DNA of 64,000 bases, taken from Pseudophaeobacter arcticus DSM 23566. Lineage in GTDB: Bacteria; Pseudomonadota; Alphaproteobacteria; Rhodobacterales; Rhodobacteraceae. The position numbers and the translations under genes are program-made. The stretch lies in assembly GCF_000473205.1 (NCBI RefSeq), contig NZ_KI421507.1, positions 1,903,945-1,967,944 on the forward strand, read 5' to 3'. Below, one piece after another: positions 62,447-64,000 of this stretch (position 1 is its first letter; every line of letters begins with the position of its first letter). Under the pieces are notes generated by a model. The model was not told where the DNA came from and did not search any database. It saw only the letters and a program-made list of their open reading frames with translations.

Positions 62447-62920
62447 ATGAAAACAATCCTTTCGACAGTAGTCATCGCCGCACTCCTTGCTGGCCCTGCC
62501 TTTGCATCTGGCACGCATGGCGGCGGGCACGGCGATGGAATGGAGGTCGGCAAACCCGGTGACGCACATCACGTTGACCGCGAAATCAAAGTCTCGATGC
62601 AAGAGACTGACGACGGCGAAATGCTGTTTGAGCCCCGAAACTTCTCTTTTGCCAAAGGTGAAACGGTCAAGTTCACAATCACCAACGCCGGTGAGTTGGA
62701 GCATGAATTTGTATTGGATACCGCCCCGCGAAACCTCCTGCACAAGGAAATGATGGCCAAAATGGACATGGAACACGATGACCCAAACTCAGTGCGGCTT
62801 GATGCCGGTGCGCAAGCAGAGGTCGTCTGGACCTTTTCCAACAGCGGCACCTTTGAATTCGCATGCCTGATCCCTGGTCACTACGAATCCGGCATGCATG
62901 GCCCGGTGGTGGTGAAATGA
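62447..62920 (+). CDS. Cupredoxin-type copper protein
   Basis: A 157-residue secreted blue-copper-like protein. Signal peptide MKTILSTVVIAALLAGPAFA; His/Met-rich N-terminus (GTHGGGHGDGMEVG); cupredoxin fold with ligands His86 (LEHEFVLD), Cys140, His145 and Met150 (CLIPGHYESGMHG). It probably carries copper or electrons in the periplasm next to the multicopper oxidase. The start at 62447 has GAGGAAAC upstream. Confidence 0.92.
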   Translation: MKTILSTVVIAALLAGPAFASGTHGGGHGDGMEVGKPGDAHHVDREIKVSMQETDDGEMLFEPRNFSFAKGETVKFTITNAGELEHEFVLDTAPRNLLHKEMMAKMDMEHDDPNSVRLDAGAQAEVVWTFSNSGTFEFACLIPGHYESGMHGPVVVK

Positions 62921-62946
62921 AGATCACAATCGAAGGAAAACGGATC

Positions 62947-63231
62947 ATGAAAACCATAAAACTAGCCGCAACGGCGCTCATGCTTGCTGTAGGTTTTGCC
63001 GCCAGTAGCATGGCTGGAACCTTTACCAAAGGCACGGTTAAAAAGGTCGATCCCAGGTCCGGCAAGGTTACAATTATTCACGAAGAACTGGTGGATCTGG
63101 ACATGCCCGCCATGACCATGGTTTTCCGGCTGGCCGAAAAAGACATGCTCGACCAACTGGAAGCAGGGCAGGAAATAGAGTTCGTCGCCGAAAGGATCAA
63201 AGGCAGGCTCACCGTGACTGAGCTGAGATAG
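62947..63231 (+). CDS. CusF-like periplasmic copper-binding protein
   Basis: A 94-residue protein with signal peptide (MKTIKLAATALMLAVGFAASSMA) and an OB-fold CusF-type domain. The metal site reads DMPAMTM, with a histidine in TIIHEEL; at the position of the cation-pi Trp of E. coli CusF there is Met, so the cuprous site is probably all-thioether plus His. AAGGA stands nine bases upstream. An alternative ATG at 62917 overlaps the cupredoxin stop, but it would extend the signal peptide. Confidence 0.88.
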   Translation: MKTIKLAATALMLAVGFAASSMAGTFTKGTVKKVDPRSGKVTIIHEELVDLDMPAMTMVFRLAEKDMLDQLEAGQEIEFVAERIKGRLTVTELR

Positions 63232-63240
63232 GCAACTCAC

Positions 63241-63324
63241 GGGAGGTCCCGCTCGGGCCTCCCACCTACGCGATTTGCGCCGGTGGGAGGCTCTAAACGC
63301 TACCGTTTTTCCCAGCGGAAAAAC
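63241..63324 (+). promoter_or_regulatory. Mutually exclusive hairpins between cusF-like and cytochrome genes
   Basis: Segment A (63241-63251) pairs with B (63254-63263); B extended (CCTCCCACC, 63258-63266) pairs perfectly with C (GGTGGGAGG, 63282-63290). Only one can form at a time. A third hairpin, GTTTTTCC/GGAAAAAC (63305-63324), follows. Attenuator-like; regulation is inference. Confidence 0.45.
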
Positions 63325-63430
63325 CGCCTGAACGCAGTGTCTACAGGCCGTTTTGGCCAAAATTATCTATCAAAAGACAATCGCTTAGGCATCCCGATAA
63401 TCGTACAGAAAACAGAAGAAAGAAGCCAAA

Positions 63431-63865
63431 ATGAACACCTCCTTATCAATTGCTTTGGTCGCCGCCATTGGAGCCGCCGCAATATATGCTTTGTCACATG
63501 ATACAGATGAGGCAGCTCCGCCCGCATCCGCTCAGGTCGCCGGGGGGCCAATTGTCAGCGTCCGGATAGCCGACACGTTCACAGCATCGGCGCAGGTGGG
63601 AAAACAAATATTCGACGCGGCTTGTGCCAACTGCCATGGCCAGAACGCTGCAGGGCGAAACGGCATGGGGCCGCCGCTGGTACACAAGATCTACGAACCC
63701 TCACACCACGCAGACGCAGCCTTTATGCGGGCGGTGCAATACGGGGTACAGGCGCACCATTGGAATTTTGGCAATATGCCCAAACAAGGCGGCCTCACAG
63801 ACGGCGATGTAAAAAGCGTCATTCACTATATACGTGAACTACAAAGGACCAACGGGATTGAGTAG
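63431..63865 (+). CDS. Class I cytochrome c
   Basis: A 144-residue mono-haem cytochrome with an N-terminal signal or anchor (ALVAAIGAAAIYAL). Haem motif CANCH at residues 65-69; probable axial Met in FGNMPKQGG. Such cytochromes often accept electrons from multicopper oxidase or cupredoxin partners; position in this operon supports that. GAAAGAAG precedes the ATG. Confidence 0.9.
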   Translation: MNTSLSIALVAAIGAAAIYALSHDTDEAAPPASAQVAGGPIVSVRIADTFTASAQVGKQIFDAACANCHGQNAAGRNGMGPPLVHKIYEPSHHADAAFMRAVQYGVQAHHWNFGNMPKQGGLTDGDVKSVIHYIRELQRTNGIE

Positions 63866-64000
63866 CGACCCATCGGAGACCCAGCCCAAGGCCCTCTCCA
63901 AACCTCTGCTTCTGACCCGTGCGAAATTGCTTCAAATATGCGTGCTATGCAGGAGCTGTCCACACAGGTCTTTCGCGGCACCGTGCAGTGGCCCCTGCGC
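63858..64000 (+). CDS. Start of a cysteine-rich protein (3' partial)
   Basis: From a TTG overlapping the cytochrome stop the frame is open to the end of the window (47 codons). It has AGGA nine bases upstream and codes for a Cys cluster near its visible end, CVLCRSCPHRSFAAPCSGPC (C-x2-C-x2-C and C-x3-C). This suits a small metal-binding protein. The gene runs off the window and the TTG start is unproven. Confidence 0.4.
   Translation, partial: MSSDPSETQPKALSKPLLLTRAKLLQICVLCRSCPHRSFAAPCSGPC

Overview
The window is chromosomal DNA from an alphaproteobacterium of the Roseobacter group (Rhodobacterales). The main evidence is a complete gene transfer agent (GTA) structural cluster of the Rhodobacter capsulatus type, a three-gene pyruvate dehydrogenase layout, an RTX protein with a Hint domain, a dimethylglycine dehydrogenase-type flavoprotein with a folate domain, and many high-GC housekeeping genes in alphaproteobacterial order. 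No tRNA, rRNA, CRISPR array or insertion sequence was recognised.

Layout. 1-2586: pyruvate dehydrogenase E1 beta (5' end outside the window) and E2, with a small compositionally distinct ORF between them. 3009-3833: serine acetyltransferase. 4026-18717 (minus strand): the GTA cluster in canonical order, from small terminase through large terminase, portal, protease, capsid, connectors, tail proteins, tape measure, baseplate-type proteins and NlpC/P60 peptidase to the 1317-residue host-specificity protein, followed by one small coupled gene. 19095-25095 (minus): mltG, fabF, a HisA-like gene, acpP, fabG and fabD, i.e. fatty acid synthesis plus a cell-wall lytic enzyme. 25406-33346: a cytochrome b561-YceI fusion, a stand-alone YceI protein, an unknown membrane protein next to a full CtrA-type box, rpsF-rpsR-rplI, two lipoproteins and cpdB. 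33447-38759 (minus): a chemoreceptor with a duplicated sensor, trigger factor and a porin. 39143-40393 (minus): a compact lysis cassette (holin-like/endolysin fusion, i-spanin, overlapping o-spanin). 40810-50690: a hybrid histidine kinase, aroB-aroK, an unknown secreted protein with a 49-residue leader gene, xerD, a CorC-type protein and a transporter. 50842-54067: dimethylglycine dehydrogenase-type enzyme and a MobA-like nucleotidyltransferase. 54226-57459: RTX/Hint protein. 57460-58887: a gene-poor stretch. 58888-64000: a periplasmic copper-handling operon (TolC-family lipoprotein, Met-rich multicopper oxidase, cupredoxin, CusF-like protein, cytochrome c and the start of a Cys-rich protein).

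How parts work together. The GTA cluster encodes a particle but has no integrase, repressor or replication gene. The lysis cassette 20 kb away has everything needed to disrupt inner membrane, wall and outer membrane, and no phage genes lie around it. The simplest reading is that it serves GTA release, but this is inference. The copper operon combines cuprous-ion oxidation (multicopper oxidase), copper carriers (cupredoxin, CusF) and an outer-membrane channel, without an RND pump or P-type ATPase inside the window.

A sequence-level pattern recurs in the intergenic DNA: short tandem duplications of 12-17 bp at seven or more places, including three perfect copies of a 17-mer upstream of the lysis cassette. 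Several intergenic palindromes (CtrA-type, CRP-type, MerR-type) and a three-segment alternative hairpin in the copper operon are listed as candidate regulatory sites. All assignments are by reading the sequence; no database search was possible.
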